A DNA stretch of 64,000 nt from Streptomyces sp. NRRL S-646 (GCF_000720765.1 NZ_JODC01000010.1:62001-126000); one strand, 5' to 3'; shown: positions 55,401 to 64,000, counted from the stretch's first letter. Notes: a model not told the origin generated them from the letters alone. A program made the numbers and translations.

Positions 55401-55916
55401 ATGACCGTCGCCGTCGAAACCGGTGTCTGGCAGCTCGACGCCGCCGCTTCCACCGTCGCCCTGCGCCACAAGACGATGTGGGGCCTCGTCACCGTCAAGG
55501 GCGCCTTCGCCGCCGTCGGCGGACAGGGCGAGGTGCAGCCCGACGGTTCCGCCACCGGCACCCTGACCCTGGACGCCGCCACCCTCGACACCAAGAACAA
55601 GAAGCGGGACGAGCACCTGCGCTCGGCCGACTTCTTCGACACCGCGAACCACCCCGAGATCACCTTCGCCGTCCGCAGTGCGAAGGCGGGCGCCGGCGAC
55701 ACCGTCGAGGTCTCCGGTCAGCTGACCGTGCGCGGCATCAGCCGTCCGCAGACCCTCACCGCCCGCCTGGCCGGCGCGGACGCCGACGCGCTCACGCTGG
55801 ACACCGAGTTCACCGTGGACCGCGCCGAGTTCGGCCTGGGCTGGAACCAGCTGGGCATGATCCGCGGCCTGACCACGGTCGCCGCCACGCTCCGCTTCGT
55901 GCGTACGGCGGCCTGA
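55401..55916 (+). CDS. YceI-family polyprenyl/lipid-binding protein
   Basis: The product is 171 aa with no signal peptide. YceI features: VWQLDAAASTVALRHKTMWG, KKRDEHLRSADFFDTANHPE and the terminal GLTTVAATLRF. The family forms a lipocalin-like barrel that binds isoprenoid quinones or related lipids. The ATG at 55401 has GGAGAAGATC upstream. It is divergent from MarR and probably its main target. Confidence 0.93.
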   Translation: MTVAVETGVWQLDAAASTVALRHKTMWGLVTVKGAFAAVGGQGEVQPDGSATGTLTLDAATLDTKNKKRDEHLRSADFFDTANHPEITFAVRSAKAGAGDTVEVSGQLTVRGISRPQTLTARLAGADADALTLDTEFTVDRAEFGLGWNQLGMIRGLTTVAATLRFVRTAA

Positions 55917-55922
55917 CGCCCG

Positions 55923-57686
55923 TCAGCCGGACCGGTCGGCCCGCCCGCCGGTCCCGCCCACCCGCAGGTGGAGGTCCATGCTGGACAGCGTCTGCGGTGT
56001 GGGTGTGAAGACCCGTAGCCGAAGCCTGGCGTGCGGCCCCGGCAGGGGGAACTTCCCCTGTACCGGCGGCCGGATCACATAGCCGGCCGTGGCGTGGGCG
56101 GGCAGGGTGGCCGGTCCCTTGAGGATCGTCCAGTACTGGTTCAGGCCCTGGCCGACGCTGAGCATGAAGTGCGGTTCCAGTGCGCTGTCGTCCGTGTTGG
56201 TGACCCGCAGGGTCAGCCGGGTGAGGACGTTCGCGTCCGCCGCCGTCCGGCGCACGGAGGCGATCTCCATCCTGAGCGGCGGCTTCCCGGTGACCGCCAC
56301 GACGGCGCTCACCAGCGCCGGGGCGACCAGTAGCGCGGCCGTCGCGACCAGCGCCGGACGCCGGTACCGGCCGGTCAGCAGACGTGGGCGCGGCTGCCAG
56401 GCCCGCGCGAACTCGGACGGGGGCGCGGTGATGGCGGTCGCCAGCCACAGCGGCGTCATCATCAGGTAGTAGCCGTCCTGGGAGCGGGTCGCCACAAAGA
56501 ACGCGCACCAGGGCAGGACGGTCGCCGCCGGACCCAGCCGGCGCATGAACAGGATCAGCAGCCCGAGCAGGGCCGCGGCCAGCAGCATGCTCGCGTGCCC
56601 GTACCAGTCGACCCGGTCGCTGCCGTTCGTGTAGTACAGGGAGACGCCCACGAGGCCCTGCCCGTGCAGCGTCGCCCCCTGGATCAGCGGCAGCGCGATG
56701 CCACTGATCCAGGTGCCCGGCTCGCTCACGATGAAATACGTGTTGATCAGCAGCCACACGGTCGCGGCGACCCCGGCGATCCGCGCCACCACCAGCGCCG
56801 CGGCCCGCCCGCCCAGCTCACCGCGGCGCACCGCGTAGATCCCGGCCAGCAGGAACGGCGCCAGGAACCAGGGCAGTTGCTGTGTGGCGCACGCGGCACC
56901 CAGACAGGCGGCCCGCGCCACACCCGCCGCCCCGAGCCGCCCGCCCTGCCCGATCCGCGGCCAGCGCACCACCACGGGGATCAGCAGGGCCAGCGCGGTG
57001 ATCGCCGGGTAGCCCTCACGGCCGTACGTCGGCAGAAACCCGAAGCCGAGGCACGCCATGGTCGCCGCCGACCGCCACTGCACCGGCAGCATCCGCCACA
57101 GCACCACCGTGCCGACGATCAGCGCGCCCGTGCTCACCGCCGTCGCCGGGGCACCGCCGTGGCCGATCCACAGCAGGGGCGCGGTGAGCAGCGGGGCGAG
57201 CGGGGGATAGCCGTAGGTGAAGTCGTAGCCGCCGTCGAAGGTCGTGGTGAGGGCGATGCCCTTCTGGAAGAGCCAGGGCCACGCATGACCGTAGACCTGG
57301 TGACCCGCGACCAGCTCCTTCGCGGCCTGAGTGGTCAGCACCGCCTCGTCCGAGCCGCCGTGGTTCATGGCCCACGCGCACAGGGCGAGGACCACGGCGG
57401 TGACCAGCACGGCCGCGTCGAGCCGCGCGAGCGACCGGGCCCGGCCCACGACGAGCGCCAGCACCCCGCACACCAGGATCGAGGCGTAGCAAACGGAGAT
57501 GACTGCGGCCACCGGTGGCCGGTGACTGGCCGCCTGGGCCCAGATCGTGCGTGTGCCGATGAACAGGCTGATGTTCGCCAGGAGCGTCAGGACGCGGTGC
57601 CATTGCGCGGGAGGTTCCGGTACGGCGGACACCGCCGACTGCGTCCGCCGGCCGGGTGTCACCAGCTGTGTTTCTGCCAAGTGCAC
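55923..57686 (-). CDS. GT87-like (DUF2029) polyprenyl-phosphate glycosyltransferase
   Basis: The product is 587 aa from GTG 57686. About 11 transmembrane helices span residues 25-480, then a periplasmic beta-rich domain (about 490-587) starting near PLRMEIASVRRTAADANVLT. A large first loop includes DGGYDFTYGYPPLAPLL, with the D/E-x-Y pattern of GT-C enzymes. The sugar donor is probably a polyprenyl-phosphate sugar. It is convergent with yceI. Confidence 0.78.
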   Translation of the reverse strand: MHLAETQLVTPGRRTQSAVSAVPEPPAQWHRVLTLLANISLFIGTRTIWAQAASHRPPVAAVISVCYASILVCGVLALVVGRARSLARLDAAVLVTAVVLALCAWAMNHGGSDEAVLTTQAAKELVAGHQVYGHAWPWLFQKGIALTTTFDGGYDFTYGYPPLAPLLTAPLLWIGHGGAPATAVSTGALIVGTVVLWRMLPVQWRSAATMACLGFGFLPTYGREGYPAITALALLIPVVVRWPRIGQGGRLGAAGVARAACLGAACATQQLPWFLAPFLLAGIYAVRRGELGGRAAALVVARIAGVAATVWLLINTYFIVSEPGTWISGIALPLIQGATLHGQGLVGVSLYYTNGSDRVDWYGHASMLLAAALLGLLILFMRRLGPAATVLPWCAFFVATRSQDGYYLMMTPLWLATAITAPPSEFARAWQPRPRLLTGRYRRPALVATAALLVAPALVSAVVAVTGKPPLRMEIASVRRTAADANVLTRLTLRVTNTDDSALEPHFMLSVGQGLNQYWTILKGPATLPAHATAGYVIRPPVQGKFPLPGPHARLRLRVFTPTPQTLSSMDLHLRVGGTGGRADRSG

Positions 57687-57921
57687 GTCAGGAGACGCTA
57701 GTCGCGCCCGGTGAGCAGGGCATGGCCGGAGGTGAAGAGTCCGGTGTGAGGCGGGTAAGAAGCCCCGTTCGGGAAGGAACCGGTCCATACCTGACCGCTG
57801 CTCGTCGCCGCCGGAACGGTTGTGACGGTCGCGGACCGTGTCGCAGTTGGGCCGAACGGGTGACGTGGCGTAAGAATTGGCCGGTGCAGGCAATCAGTGC
57901 GAGTCAGTTCGGGGGGAGCCG

Positions 57922-58311
57922 GTGAACAGCCACGACGTCACCGATGAACAGTGGGAAGGGCTCGCCCAGGTCGTGCCGCTGCGGGGACGCGACGCCTGGC
58001 CGTCCGCGGTGGACCACCGCGCGCACCCGGAAGCCCTGACGGAGGCCCGTCGCCGTTTCGTGGTCCTCAGGGTCAACGTCTTCGCCGACGCCCGCGAGGT
58101 CGCCGAGACCCTGATGGCCGGCGTCCCCGTCCTGCTCGACCTGAGCGGTGCGGAGAACGAAGTGGCCAAGCGTGTGCTCGACTTCAGCACCGGAGTCGTC
58201 TTCGGCCTCGGGAGCGGCATGCACCGCGTCGACCGCAACGTCTTCCTGCTGGCCCCGGCGGACACCGAGGTCACCGACCTGGTGGAGAGCGCCGGAGTGT
58301 CCGGCTCCTGA
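57922..58311 (+). CDS. sepF: SepF-like cell-division protein (paralogue)
   Basis: The product is 129 aa. The SepF core (about 45-125) has PVLLDLSGAENEVAKRVLDF and VVFGLGSGMHRVDRNVFLL, the residues of the SepF dimer that binds FtsZ. It is shorter than the main SepF of the division cluster and lacks an obvious N-terminal membrane amphipathic helix. It is likely one of the extra SepF paralogues found in Streptomyces. Start GTG 57922 has GGGGGGAG upstream. Confidence 0.85.
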   Translation: MNSHDVTDEQWEGLAQVVPLRGRDAWPSAVDHRAHPEALTEARRRFVVLRVNVFADAREVAETLMAGVPVLLDLSGAENEVAKRVLDFSTGVVFGLGSGMHRVDRNVFLLAPADTEVTDLVESAGVSGS

Positions 58312-58386
58312 CCCTGGTCCCCCGATCGTAGGAAGCTCCCGACGCCGTAACGGTTCGCCTTCCGGGCCGGGCCCTACGGTCCGGAC

Positions 58387-59586
58387 ATGACCGTGTCATC
58401 CGTGCCGCCCGAGGCGAACCCCGCTACGCCGTTCCCGATCCGTACCGTCGCGGACCGCCCGCGCCCGGAACGGCCCTGTGTCACCGAACTGCGGCTGTCC
58501 GCCTTCGCCGGGCACCGGCGGGCCGGGTTCGCGCTGGGGCCGGTCACCCTCTTCGCCGGGGGCAGCGGCTGCGGGAAGACGAGCGCGCTGCGGGCGTACG
58601 AGGCGCTGGCCCGGCTCGGTGGGGGCGCCGAGGTCGGGGAGGTGTTTCCCGACGCGGCCGACTGCGTGCCGCAGCGGGCGCGGCCCGATGCGCAGCGGCG
58701 GCGCGGATTCCGTATCGGCTGTACGGCCGACGGGCCCGAGGGACCGGTCCGGCTCGACGTCGCCGTGCAGGCCGAGCCCGAACTGCGCATCGTGGGCGAG
58801 CGGTTGACCGCGGGCGGGTTGGTGCTCCTGGAGACCGCCCTGCGCGACCCCTCCCGCCGCACCGTGCAGGCCGCCTGGCACACCGCGGGTTCGGCACCGG
58901 TGACGCGGGCGCCGCTGCCCGACGACCGGCTCGGCACCGCACTGCTGCCGCTGCGCGTGGCCGGCAAGACCCACGGACAGCGCCGCGTGCTCGCCGCCGC
59001 CGAACAGATGGTGGTCGCCCTGCGGTCCGTCTTCGCCTGCGATCCGCGCCCCGGCCGGATGCGGGCCCCCGCCCCGCTCGGCTCCGGACTGCTTCTCGGC
59101 GACTGCGACAACCTCGCCGACGTCCTGTGGCGCACCCGCGCCGAGTGCGCACGACGGCACGCCCAGCTCGTCGACGCGGTGCGCGCCGGATGTGCGGGGC
59201 CGGTGGCCGACGTGCTCGCCGAGCCGCTGGGCGACGGGACCGTCCAGGCCCTGCTCGACCGCGGCGACGGTTTCCGGACAGCTCTGCGGCGCCTGGGCGA
59301 CGGCGAGTTGCGATATCTCGCCCTCGCGCTGGTCCTGCTGACCGGGCCGGGCGTCCTGGAGGTGGACACCGCAGGGGAGGTGCCCGCGGCCATGCAGACC
59401 CTCACCGTCCTCGCCGACGGCTTCGACCGCTCACTCGACCCACGGCAGCGACGGGAACTGCTGCGGCTGGCCCTGCGGACGGCCGACCGCGGCCACATCC
59501 GCGTCGTGGCCGCGGTCAGCGACGCCTCGTGGGCCGCCGGGGTGGACGGACCGGAGCCCGTCACGGTGGTACACCTGGAGCCGTGA
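58387..59586 (+). CDS. Orphan ABC/OLD-like ATPase
   Basis: The product is 399 aa. Walker A is GGSGCGKTS (58-66), with TELRLSAFAGHRRAGFALGP before it, the N-terminal strand of SMC/OLD-type ATPases. No clear Walker B aspartate-glutamate is visible; LGDGELRYLALALVLL near 325 resembles the signature region. A nuclease domain is not seen. It overlaps the MazG-like gene by 4 bp. It may be a regulator or part of a two-gene defence unit. Confidence 0.7.
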   Translation: MTVSSVPPEANPATPFPIRTVADRPRPERPCVTELRLSAFAGHRRAGFALGPVTLFAGGSGCGKTSALRAYEALARLGGGAEVGEVFPDAADCVPQRARPDAQRRRGFRIGCTADGPEGPVRLDVAVQAEPELRIVGERLTAGGLVLLETALRDPSRRTVQAAWHTAGSAPVTRAPLPDDRLGTALLPLRVAGKTHGQRRVLAAAEQMVVALRSVFACDPRPGRMRAPAPLGSGLLLGDCDNLADVLWRTRAECARRHAQLVDAVRAGCAGPVADVLAEPLGDGTVQALLDRGDGFRTALRRLGDGELRYLALALVLLTGPGVLEVDTAGEVPAAMQTLTVLADGFDRSLDPRQRRELLRLALRTADRGHIRVVAAVSDASWAAGVDGPEPVTVVHLEP

Positions 59587-59909
59587 CCGATCATCTCGAC
59601 GTGGCAAAACTGCAGCGCAGGCTGGCCGATTTCGCCGCCGCCCGCAACTGGCGGCCGTACCACACCCCCAAGAACCTCGTCGCCGCGCTCAGCGTGGAGG
59701 CCTCCGAACTGGTCGAGATCTTCCAGTGGTTGACGCCGGAGGAGTCGGCCCGGGTCATGGACGACCCGGACACCGCGCACCGCGTGACGGACGAAGTCGC
59801 GGACGTGCTCGCCTACTTGCTGCAGCTGTGCGACGTACTGGACATCGACCCGCTCGCGGCGCTGGACGCGAAGATCGACCGCAACGAGCGGAGGTTCCCG
59901 GCGCCGTAG
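59583..59909 (+). CDS. MazG-like nucleotide pyrophosphohydrolase
   Basis: The product is 108 aa. The MazG/RS21-C6 metal-binding pattern is clear: E39, E42 and E45 region in SVEASELVEIFQWLT and E71-x2-D74 in DEVADVLAYLLQL. Such proteins cleave non-canonical or excess NTPs. GTG 59583 overlaps the ATPase stop (GTGA), so the two are a coupled pair. Confidence 0.88.
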   Translation: MTDHLDVAKLQRRLADFAAARNWRPYHTPKNLVAALSVEASELVEIFQWLTPEESARVMDDPDTAHRVTDEVADVLAYLLQLCDVLDIDPLAALDAKIDRNERRFPAP

Positions 59910-60106
59910 CCGGGCACGGCAGCCGCCGGGAGTGGTTCAGTCCACTTTCACTCTCCGGAGTCAAAAACCAGCCTGAAATCGATTTGTTGTCCACAGATTT
60001 CGGTCTTCCTCTGGCTTTTCGTCCCGCACACCCTCACTCTGGGTAGTTGACAACGGAGTTCGGGCGGACGCGCGGGCAGCGCGTCCAGACAGACGGGGGC
60101 AGCGGC

Positions 60107-60577
60107 ATGGACGCTGTGCGGCTCATCGTGACGAGCAGACGTGCCCTTGCAGGGAGCGGCGACGCTCCGGAGACCATGACCGAGGTGTGGCAGGCGCAGG
60201 CCCTGGCGCAGGCGATAGGCAGCCGCCTCGCGGTCTCCGGCCCGCCCGAACTGCGCGGCGAGGCACTGGGGTTGACGGAGCTGGCGGGCCGCGGCTGCGG
60301 CGTCCTCGACACCCCGCACCTCGCCACCGAGGACCTGCGCGCGGCCCAGCTCACCGACCTGGGCGACGCCCGCCAGGCCCTTCTCTGTCTCGGCGGCCTC
60401 CTGGGCGAGGTGGGCATCGCCCTGGTGGGACTCGCCTGCGCCGCGGACGACGAGAGCACCTACTGGCAGTGCATGGAGGCCATCGACGCGGCGGACGAGT
60501 CCAGGGACCGGGTGCGGGAGATGCTGCGCAGACTCGCGGACCGGGAGGAGGTGTTACCCGAGAGGGAGGCAGGTTAG
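60107..60577 (+). CDS. DUF6099-like hypothetical protein
   Basis: The product is 156 aa, soluble and helical, with AQALAQAIGSRLAVSG, LCLGGLLGEVGIALVGLACA and a terminal DREEVLPEREAG. No enzymatic motif is visible. The AT-rich leader (59940-60106) is a plausible promoter. It is convergent with the small gene at 60588. Confidence 0.7.
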   Translation: MDAVRLIVTSRRALAGSGDAPETMTEVWQAQALAQAIGSRLAVSGPPELRGEALGLTELAGRGCGVLDTPHLATEDLRAAQLTDLGDARQALLCLGGLLGEVGIALVGLACAADDESTYWQCMEAIDAADESRDRVREMLRRLADREEVLPEREAG

Positions 60578-60587
60578 AGCCGGGGTC

Positions 60588-60752
60588 TCAGCCCGCCTCG
60601 CTCTCCTCCACGCCCCGCCCCGCAGACTGCAGATCCGCGTCCAGGGCCGACAGGTCCGCGTTCAGCGCCGCCATCAGCTCCTCCATCTGCTGCAGCAAGC
60701 CCTTCGGCTGGCCGGGGCCCCCGCCCTGCTGCGGCACGGACTCTTCGGACAT
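60588..60752 (-). CDS. Small acidic hypothetical protein (54 aa)
   Basis: The product starts MSEESVPQQGGGPGQPKGLL and ends GRGVEESEAG, with one amphipathic helix (LLQQMEELMAALNADLSAL). No domain is recognised. Start ATG 60752 gives the compact coding unit; longer starts add low-complexity sequence. Confidence 0.6.
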   Translation of the reverse strand: MSEESVPQQGGGPGQPKGLLQQMEELMAALNADLSALDADLQSAGRGVEESEAG

Positions 60753-60971
60753 GACGGCCTCCTCGGCCCCGGGCCCCCTCGGGGAGGCCGCACGGGTGAC
60801 ACCCCGGCGACGACCGCCGGCGCGGGCGCCGGGCGGTCCGGCTCCGCACGAGCCAACGATCACCACCAGAACGGGTCACTGGCGCGGGTGGGTACCCGCC
60901 CGCCGATGACGGATTTTCACCCGACCGTGGACGGGAGTGCCCGGTGGGACCGGTGGGGTTGACCGGCACCG

Positions 60972-62549
60972 TTGCGTGCAGGATGGGGGCCTGGCTTCGA
61001 GCGCCTCATGGAGGACGCTAGGGCGCGCAAGTTCGACGTCGTGGTGATCTACATGCTGTCCCGCCTCACGCGCCAGGGGGCCGCGGAGGCACTGAAGATC
61101 CAACAGGAGTTGGCGAAGCACGGTGTTGCTCTCGTTTCGACGCAAGAGCCGTTTATTAACACGTCCGATGACAACCCGTTCGGCGTCGCTTTCTTCGCCT
61201 TGATTGCCGGCCTGGCTCACCAGGAGTCCAAGAACAAATCCAAGTTCATCCGAGACGCGTTCGCGGAGCTGAAGTCAAAGGGCTCCCATTCCTCCGGTCC
61301 CATTCCCTACGGATTCGACGCAGAGCCCGTCAACGTCGATGGCGTGACGATCCGCAAGCTGAAGCCTGGAGTCACGAGCGGCAAGGAAGTCGGTCCCGAG
61401 TCGACTCCGGCTGACAACGTGATGCACATGATTGAGGCCGTGGAATCGGGGCTGAAGGAGAACGCAGTCGCCAACGAACTGACCGAGTGCGGCGCTCCGA
61501 CTCCACTCAGCAGCCTCGACGACGAAGCAGCGAAAGCCCGCCGGGAGGCTTCTCGAAAGCGTCGCAAGGGCAGTTCCGGCGATGACGCGGACAACGAATG
61601 GTCACCCACTGTGGTCCGACGAATCCTCCGGGACCCGAGACTTGCCGGGTTCGCAATCGGTCCCGTCGACCCGAAGACGCGAGTGAGGACGATCCTCCGC
61701 GACGAGGAGGGTCAACCTGTGCGCCCGCACGAGGGCTTCATCACTCCGAAGCGGTGGTACGACCTCCAAGCCATCCTCGACGGCCGCAAGCGGACACGAA
61801 GGATGGACCGCGCGGGGACCATGACGTTCCTCGGGTCCTGGGGCGCTCTCCGGTGTGGCATCTGCACGTCTGGCATGACGGTCGCCAACGCAGATGAGAC
61901 CTATGTCTGCAACCTCAACCGAAGCGTGGGCGACGCTCCGAAGCATGTACTACGCATCGGCATGGATCTGGCCAACGCCATCGTCGCCGGCCGGTTGTGG
62001 GCGAAGGTCGCCAACCTCGACCCCGACGACCCGGATGACGTCGCCATCCTCACGGCTGCAGCCGAGCGGTTCGCCGTCCAGGGCACTGATCCCGAAGCGG
62101 CTGCAGAGTTGGCGGAGCAGGAGGCGCAGCTCGCCCACGTGCAGAAGAGCATGGAGGAGCTCTACCGTGATCGCAGTGACGGACTCTACGAGGGCACCAC
62201 GGGACGCCAGGCCTTCAAGGACACGATCCTGAAGTATCAGCAGCACGAAGCGCGGTGCTTGGTGCGTATCGACGAGCTGAAGGCTGCCGCAACGACCGCA
62301 ACCCGCCTCCCCCTCGAAGAGTGGTTTGCTGACACCGACGACGGTGACCCCTTTGCTCCCGGAGGACTCTGGGACCGGTGGGACGTCGAGACGAAGCGTT
62401 CCTTCCTCTCCCTCTTCGTGGACGCCGTGACGGTCAACCCGGCGACCACGCGGCGCGGGACGTCGCTCGAACGGGCGGACGGACGCATCGAGGTGGATTG
62501 GGCGAAGCCGAAGCCTGCCGAGGAGGATAACGAGTCAGTAACGGCTTAG
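60972..62549 (+). CDS. Large serine recombinase lacking the N-terminal catalytic segment
   Basis: The product is 525 aa. It opens FERLMEDARARKFDVVVIYM, which normally lies about 60-90 residues into the resolvase domain; the expected catalytic serine and SxxxQ region are absent. The rest is intact: LSRLTRQG, the linker, the recombinase domain (TVVRRILRDPRLAGF) and a zinc-ribbon region with LRCGIC...YVC. The only start is a TTG at 60972. GC is clearly lower than in the neighbouring core genes. It cannot catalyse recombination unless a missing segment is supplied; a truncated, horizontally acquired gene is likely. Confidence 0.85.
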   Translation: MRAGWGPGFERLMEDARARKFDVVVIYMLSRLTRQGAAEALKIQQELAKHGVALVSTQEPFINTSDDNPFGVAFFALIAGLAHQESKNKSKFIRDAFAELKSKGSHSSGPIPYGFDAEPVNVDGVTIRKLKPGVTSGKEVGPESTPADNVMHMIEAVESGLKENAVANELTECGAPTPLSSLDDEAAKARREASRKRRKGSSGDDADNEWSPTVVRRILRDPRLAGFAIGPVDPKTRVRTILRDEEGQPVRPHEGFITPKRWYDLQAILDGRKRTRRMDRAGTMTFLGSWGALRCGICTSGMTVANADETYVCNLNRSVGDAPKHVLRIGMDLANAIVAGRLWAKVANLDPDDPDDVAILTAAAERFAVQGTDPEAAAELAEQEAQLAHVQKSMEELYRDRSDGLYEGTTGRQAFKDTILKYQQHEARCLVRIDELKAAATTATRLPLEEWFADTDDGDPFAPGGLWDRWDVETKRSFLSLFVDAVTVNPATTRRGTSLERADGRIEVDWAKPKPAEEDNESVTA

Positions 62550-62632
62550 GTGTCACTCGGGGTTCGTGCGGGCCCGGCGACCGTCCTCGTCGGCCTCCCG
62601 CGTCCGACTCGACGTCGACGGGCGGCCTCCAC

Positions 62633-62658
62633 GTTGCCCACAGGATCCTGTGGGCAAC
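62633..62658. repeat. Perfect 26-bp palindrome
   Basis: Each half is GTTGCCCACAGGA. It may be a terminator for the integrase gene (no T-run) or a recombination/operator site. Confidence 0.75.
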
Positions 62659-62729
62659 TCCATGGCGTGAGCGTGAAGGCTCGTTTCGTCGCAGAGTGTC
62701 GCCACAAGTGCCGTTCTGGGGCCCAACTA

Positions 62730-62802
62730 GCCAAACTAACCCCCTATTCCCAACTCTCCTTAACGCGCGTTAGAGGGAAGTGAAAAAGGGGGTCAGTTTG
62801 GC
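62730..62802. repeat. Inverted repeat with 16-bp arms
   Basis: GCCAAACTAACCCCCT and AGGGGGTCAGTTTGGC pair with one mismatch; the loop holds the 12-bp palindrome TAACGCGCGTTA (62761-62772). Confidence 0.7.
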
Positions 62803-63037
62803 AGTTTGCGTCAGCCCCACCAGAGGACGCTTCAAGATCAATACCGCGTCACACTTACGACATAACAATAGTAGGAGGGGAGGACGTGCGGCCGTCGCGA
62901 ATGGCGGGCGGTCCGCTTCCCTCCTCGACGGCCGGCACTGCTCCCGCGCTCCCCGCTCTCTCCTACGGGTTGAAGCGCGGTCGTAGCGGTCCGGCCGTCC
63001 AAGACTTCCCGTCGACGCTCAGAGGCGGATGACGGGA

Positions 63038-63961
63038 TCAAGCTACGTGCGGCATGACCTCCGCAGCGATCAACTCCAGTTGATCCAGGTCGTCAAGGTC
63101 CAGGAGCTGGAGATACACACGCTGCGAGCCGACAGCCTTGTACTGCTCCAGCTTCTCCACCACCTCTGCCGGCGACCCGGCGAGACCATTTAGCTTCAAC
63201 TCGTCGGCCTCTCGCCCGATGACGCCCGCCCGACGCTTCACGTCGGCGTCGGTCTTCCCGACGCACACGACGAGGGCGTTGGAGTAGACGAGGTCGTCAC
63301 CCTTTCGGCCGCGCTCCTCCGCGGCGGAGCGAACGCGGCCGAACTGACGCTCACTGTCCTCGACCGAGGCGAACGGCATGTTGAACTCGTCGGCGTACTG
63401 CGCTGCCAGTGCTGGCGTCCGCTTCGCACCATGGCCACCGATGAGGACGGGCACCTTGTCTTGTGTCGGCTTCGGCAGCGCCGGGGAGTCCTGAAGCTGG
63501 TAGTACTTACCGTCGAAGCCGAAGCGCTGCCCGACGGGAGTGCTCCACAACCCCGTCACCACGGCGAGCTGCTCCTCCAGACGGCCAATCTTCTCCTTCG
63601 GGAACGGGATGCCGTACGCCTTGTGCTCCTCCTCGTACCACCCAGCCCCGAGACCAAGCTCCACCCGACCACCGGACATCTGATCAACCTGCGCAACCTG
63701 AATCGCCAGGACGCCGGGGAGGCGGAAGGTACCGGCGGTCATCAGCGTCCCCAGACGGATGCGGCTCGTTTCGCGGGCAATGCCTGCAAGCGTGATCCAG
63801 GCGTCCGTAGGACCGGGGAGGCCGTCGACGTTGCCCATGTGGAGGTAGTGGTCCGACCGAAAGAACGCCCCATAGTGCAGCTCTTCAGCGGTCTTCGCGA
63901 CACGGAGGAGCGTCTCGTACGTCGCACCTTGCTGGGGTTCAGTGAAAACTCGAAGATCCAT
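63038..63961 (-). CDS. LLM-class F420-dependent oxidoreductase
   Basis: The product is 307 aa, a luciferase-like monooxygenase-fold enzyme using F420. Signatures are MDLRVFTEPQQGATYETLLR, FFRSDHYLHMG, RLGTLMTAGTFRLPGVLA, QMSGGRVELGLGAGWYEEEH and LIGGHGAKRTPALAA. The hydride-transfer substrate is unknown. ATG 63961 starts at the family-typical MDLR; ATG 63976 adds five residues. GC is lower than in core genes, matching the integrase. It could be element cargo. Confidence 0.88.
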   Translation of the reverse strand: MDLRVFTEPQQGATYETLLRVAKTAEELHYGAFFRSDHYLHMGNVDGLPGPTDAWITLAGIARETSRIRLGTLMTAGTFRLPGVLAIQVAQVDQMSGGRVELGLGAGWYEEEHKAYGIPFPKEKIGRLEEQLAVVTGLWSTPVGQRFGFDGKYYQLQDSPALPKPTQDKVPVLIGGHGAKRTPALAAQYADEFNMPFASVEDSERQFGRVRSAAEERGRKGDDLVYSNALVVCVGKTDADVKRRAGVIGREADELKLNGLAGSPAEVVEKLEQYKAVGSQRVYLQLLDLDDLDQLELIAAEVMPHVA

Positions 63962-64000
63962 GTACCAATCATGCATGTGAGAGCCCCGAGTCCGTCGGGC

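Larger units (their letters stand above)
62550..63037. other. Structured non-coding region between integrase and LLM gene
   Basis: These 488 bp have no supported gene. They contain a perfect 26-bp palindrome (62633-62658), a large inverted repeat (62730-62745 with 62787-62802) enclosing TAACGCGCGTTA, and an AT-rich stretch around 62830-62880. This could be part of an element's regulatory or replication region. Confidence 0.6.

Noticed and set aside
62780..62986. 68-aa plus-strand frame after the integrase
   Set aside because: It runs through inverted-repeat and AT-rich DNA, with no domain and no codon bias.

Overview
The window is about 70% GC, uses many GTG starts and 4-bp gene overlaps, and carries cutRS, dut, DUF4193, DUF3093, DUF3710, DUF3159, a SepF paralogue and typical Streptomyces intergenic repeats. 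It is chromosomal DNA from a Streptomyces species or a very close relative. I found no rRNA, tRNA or CRISPR array.

Core block, 1-21.3 kb: the start of an MFS transporter, ferrochelatase, inositol monophosphatase, a 54-aa hypothetical, cutRS, DUF4193, an EcsC-like protein, DUF3093, a PaaI-type thioesterase, dut, DUF3710, a secreted alginate-lyase-like enzyme, an orphan LolD-type ATPase, kdpDE, an OB-fold protein, DUF3159, two TrkA (RCK) proteins, a new 31-aa membrane peptide, a KimA-like potassium permease and an RNA methyltransferase. Several of these form a potassium-homeostasis cluster: KdpDE without kdpFABC, a TrkA pair, and a divergent KimA-like transporter.

Accessory island, 21.3-31 kb: decayed sequence followed by six or seven tightly packed genes. 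They encode a small 2-TM protein, a membrane-anchored Mrr nuclease, an EACC1-like adaptor, a 1231-aa caspase-SF1 helicase fusion with two TTA codons, and a vWA / PP2C / kinase-HhH triad of the TerY-P type. This looks like a regulated NTP-dependent conflict or self-destruction system and is the most interesting part of the window. Behind it, at 31.1-33.4 kb, lie a frameshifted AbiEii-like gene with a partner, and remnants of a LolD/FtsX transporter, a methyltransferase and a metal-related protein.

Redox and metal block, 33.5-51.5 kb: katG-furA; a copper-linked cluster of two cupredoxins, a YceI-like ORF, a CopC-CopD fusion and a secreted low-complexity protein, flanked by two paralogous 4-TM proteins; a Cys-rich SufR-like regulator divergent from DUF2231; a self-contained nitrate reductase-flavoprotein fusion with XdhC; then DUF305, DUF6153, DUF5990, DUF5134 and YcnI proteins.

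Metabolic block, 51.5-60.8 kb: a FAD/Fe-S D-lactate-dehydrogenase-like enzyme, a MarR regulator with three operator boxes divergent from YceI, a GT87-like membrane protein, a SepF paralogue, an orphan ATPase overlapping a MazG-like pyrophosphohydrolase, and two small conserved hypotheticals.

Right end, 60.9-64 kb: visibly lower GC, with a large serine recombinase that lacks its catalytic-serine N-terminus, a structured non-coding stretch and an F420-dependent LLM oxidoreductase. This is probably the edge of a decayed integrative element.
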